Shown here: one piece after another, positions 5,864 to 7,679 of the stretch
Layout of the letters: every line of letters begins with the position of its first letter
How positions within the stretch are numbered: position 1 is the first letter of the stretch
Assembly (NCBI GenBank): GCA_013414645.1
Contig: CP058702.1
Span: 550,613 to 558,291 of the forward strand
Reading direction: 5' to 3'
Length of the DNA stretch: 7,679 bases
Origin: Candidatus Parvibacillus calidus
GTDB taxonomy: Bacteria > Bacteroidota > Bacteroidia > Chitinophagales > Saprospiraceae
Made by a program: the position numbers and the translations under genes
The notes under the pieces: model-generated
Seen by the model: only the letters and a program-made list of their open reading frames with translations
The model's database searches: none
Told to the model about the DNA's origin: nothing

Positions 5864-7679
5864 AATTTAGAATATATTTTAGTGATTGATGTTAAAAGTA
5901 TATCTATGACTTTCAATTCTAATGTTGGATCGTTGGTAATTAAATCCTTATCAAAATTTCTTGCCTTAAATTCTTTTCCAATTTCATCAATAATGTCCAA
6001 CCCTATAATTTTAATTTGATCTATCAATACTTCCACAGTTGATATATCCAACTCGTCCTCTATTTTATTTAATATTTTTAAGGTTGAATACTGCTGTCGT
6101 GCTAGGTTGAAATTCTCATATCTTGTCTTAAGATCAGGAAAGGTTTCACTCAATTGTTGCATATTAAGAGTAGCGCTCATACTGGCTATATTTGCAGGCA
6201 AGGGTTTATCATTCGTATAACTCATCGGTGGATTGGATTCATTGGCACCGGGCATGAATTGTGTTGCATTCTGATAGGCACTAATAATGGATTCTGAATT
6301 TTGGATGTAAATACTATCCAAGTTCTTATATCCATCTATTATTATCTCCCAGTACAATCTCTCCCACACCTTCCTTTCTCCTTCCAGCTCCTTGAGCCTA
6401 GCCATCAACTCATCTATATTGGCGCCATCAGGCGGATTGGCTATCATGCCTTTGATGGCAAGAATCTCCTGAATGAGCCATGGCGGCATGTTCTCAGCCA
6501 TCTGTAAGAGCAGCTGATCCAACATGTCCAGGATGGCCGCTGCCTCGCCCAGTATATCCGACCACTCATCCATGCCTTCTAAGATGGTCATGATCGCTCC
6601 CAAGGCATCATCTCCGATCACGTTCTGCCCCACACCGACCACCTCCAGCTCGCCATCCGTCATCCGATACTCGTCATTGACCGTGATGTCTGTAAAGTTG
6701 ACATTGATGCGCGCATACTTGAAATACGGCATCTCGATATGCCCCTTGCCGGAGAAGTGTCCGTTGCCACCGGTCGCCTTACGGATGATAACCCGTAAAT
6801 CAGCCGCCACAATCGTATCATCGGGATTCAACACCGGTAAATATGACGGAATGCCGGCAATGGCTCCTCCATCCGAACCACAGGAAAATGGCGGAACAGT
6901 AGCCTTGGGCCGCTTAAAATGTACCCGAATGGTATCCGTATATAGGGTGTCCTGCAGGCAGATACAACCGGTACGGAGGATGTAGGTATGCTCGGACACC
7001 ACAGCCCGGATGGTATCGGTCAGGGCATCTCCCGTCTCTATCTCTGCATCCTGATATTTTCTTTGCTCATCTGCCAGGTCGTAATACTCCGTGACAAATC
7101 CTTCACACGCCCGGTACGTCTTCCAGTCTAAGGCTATCCCCGGCCGTTGCCCGGCACCGCGATACTCCTGAGGTTTCTCACACGGGCTTTTCTCTTCAGG
7201 ATTAATGACAAAGGATACCTTCTCCGAGTTACCATTGTTTTTAAAAATGGCAGGATAGTTGAGCGGGATGACCTGCACGACTCCATAGTACTGTACATCC
7301 GGCATCAGCGGCGGATCTGTCGGCTGAAGGTGATACAACAATTCCTTCGTGCGGATACTGATATAGGGTGGCGTCGCTTCCAGAATCATCTTGTCGGGAA
7401 GAGACTCCATACCGCCATCTTTCTTATATATCCTCAGATTGTACTCCACCGGGAATATCCCCGTATGCATCGGCTGCCAGGTGAATAATCCCTGTTGAAA
7501 TCCCGGTGGCTGCATGTCAAACAAGATCGTATTGGTAAAGTCAGGCGGATTGAGGATGGGCGGATCATATCTTTCCACCTGCGCTATGCTACATCCGGTA
7601 TTGGACACGGGCAGACCCTGCGGCCTGTTATAATCATAGGCCTCCAGACAAAAACTGTATGTCCCCTCAGGCAATATCT
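5860..7679 (-). CDS. Gene X: large FN3-like surface/secreted protein, 5' end beyond window
   Basis: Open for about 605 codons and continuing past the right edge; the first TTG in frame (7672-7674) is internal, so the true start is not visible. Counted from that codon, residues 1-160 look like a fibronectin-III-like beta-sandwich (FTWQP, NLRIYKKDGG). Residues ~165-265 form a second Cys-containing beta module (ACEGFVTEYYDL, TGCICLQDT). Residues ~270-350 form a glycine-rich beta module (GGNGHFSGKGHIEMPYF, then FTDITVNDEYRMTDG), which I recall from giant Saprospiraceae proteins that carry toxin tips. The rest is helical and partly charged (DELMARLKELEGERKVWERL). No catalytic motif is visible. The tail beyond about residue 440 is AT-rich, unlike the body. 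The stop overlaps the start of gene Y (ATGA), so the two are probably co-translated. A role as trunk or delivery partner of the toxin is inference. Confidence 0.85.
   Translation of the reverse strand, partial: ILPEGTYSFCLEAYDYNRPQGLPVSNTGCSIAQVERYDPPILNPPDFTNTILFDMQPPGFQQGLFTWQPMHTGIFPVEYNLRIYKKDGGMESLPDKMILEATPPYISIRTKELLYHLQPTDPPLMPDVQYYGVVQVIPLNYPAIFKNNGNSEKVSFVINPEEKSPCEKPQEYRGAGQRPGIALDWKTYRACEGFVTEYYDLADEQRKYQDAEIETGDALTDTIRAVVSEHTYILRTGCICLQDTLYTDTIRVHFKRPKATVPPFSCGSDGGAIAGIPSYLPVLNPDDTIVAADLRVIIRKATGGNGHFSGKGHIEMPYFKYARINVNFTDITVNDEYRMTDGELEVVGVGQNVIGDDALGAIMTILEGMDEWSDILGEAAAILDMLDQLLLQMAENMPPWLIQEILAIKGMIANPPDGANIDELMARLKELEGERKVWERLYWEIIIDGYKNLDSIYIQNSESIISAYQNATQFMPGANESNPPMSYTNDKPLPANIASMSATLNMQQLSETFPDLKTRYENFNLARQQYSTLKILNKIEDELDISTVEVLIDQIKIIGLDIIDEIGKEFKARNFDKDLITNDPTLELKVIDILLTSITKIYSKL

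Noticed and set aside
6301..7488. Three plus-strand ORFs (6301-6507, 6524-6985, 7147-7488)
   Set aside because: They lie entirely opposite the long intact gene X frame, have low-complexity or odd composition, and no supporting start context; they are shadow frames.
7672..7674. TTG as the true start of gene X
   Set aside because: The frame stays open to the window edge and the protein begins in the middle of a beta-sandwich motif (EGTYSFCLEAYDYN), so this codon is internal.
1..7679. CRISPR array, tRNA, rRNA or riboswitch
   Set aside because: No short regularly spaced repeats, cloverleaf pattern or rRNA-like conserved stretches were seen on either strand.

Overview
The window looks like an accessory toxin locus from a Bacteroidota bacterium, most likely in or near the Saprospiraceae. 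That placement rests on recalled resemblance of the large right-hand protein and of the 'VKAWE' junction sequence to proteins of that group; no search was run. All confidently read genes lie on the minus strand, so the locus reads from right to left.

Right end (5860-7679): gene X, a large protein entering from beyond the right edge, with beta-sandwich (FN3-like) modules followed by a helical tail. Base composition changes inside it: from about 6360 rightwards the DNA is roughly 50-60% GC, and to the left it falls to about 30%. Gene X ends in a TGA that overlaps the ATG of the next gene.

Middle (2138-5863): what first looks like six small unrelated ORFs reads as one gene (called Y here) of about 1244 codons once single-base indels in short homopolymers are restored. 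It has an N-terminal signal peptide, about 900 residues I do not recognise, a conserved junction segment ending in VKAWE, and a C-terminal tip with PD-(D/E)XK-type nuclease residues. Its stop TAA is followed directly by the ATG of a gene of about 352 codons (1080-2137, also broken once in a homopolymer). That product looks like a cytoplasmic PQQ/WD-like beta-propeller and is the natural immunity candidate.

Left (1-1079): a stretch of about 320 bp of unclear content (one weak plus-strand reading), then a second copy (569-757) of the junction repeat (2917-3106), about 97% identical. It is followed by a different nuclease-like tip that runs off the left edge. This copy has no start codon of its own and no trunk, as expected for an orphan (silent) toxin tip of a polymorphic toxin system.

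Proposed logic (inference): X and Y are co-expressed secreted proteins, Y delivers a nuclease tip, the propeller protein protects the producer, and the repeat allows the tip to be exchanged by homologous recombination with the orphan cassette. The dozen frame breaks, nearly all in homopolymers and nearly all fixed by one added base, suggest uncorrected long-read errors more than true decay. Genuine gene inactivation or slippage cannot be excluded from the sequence alone.
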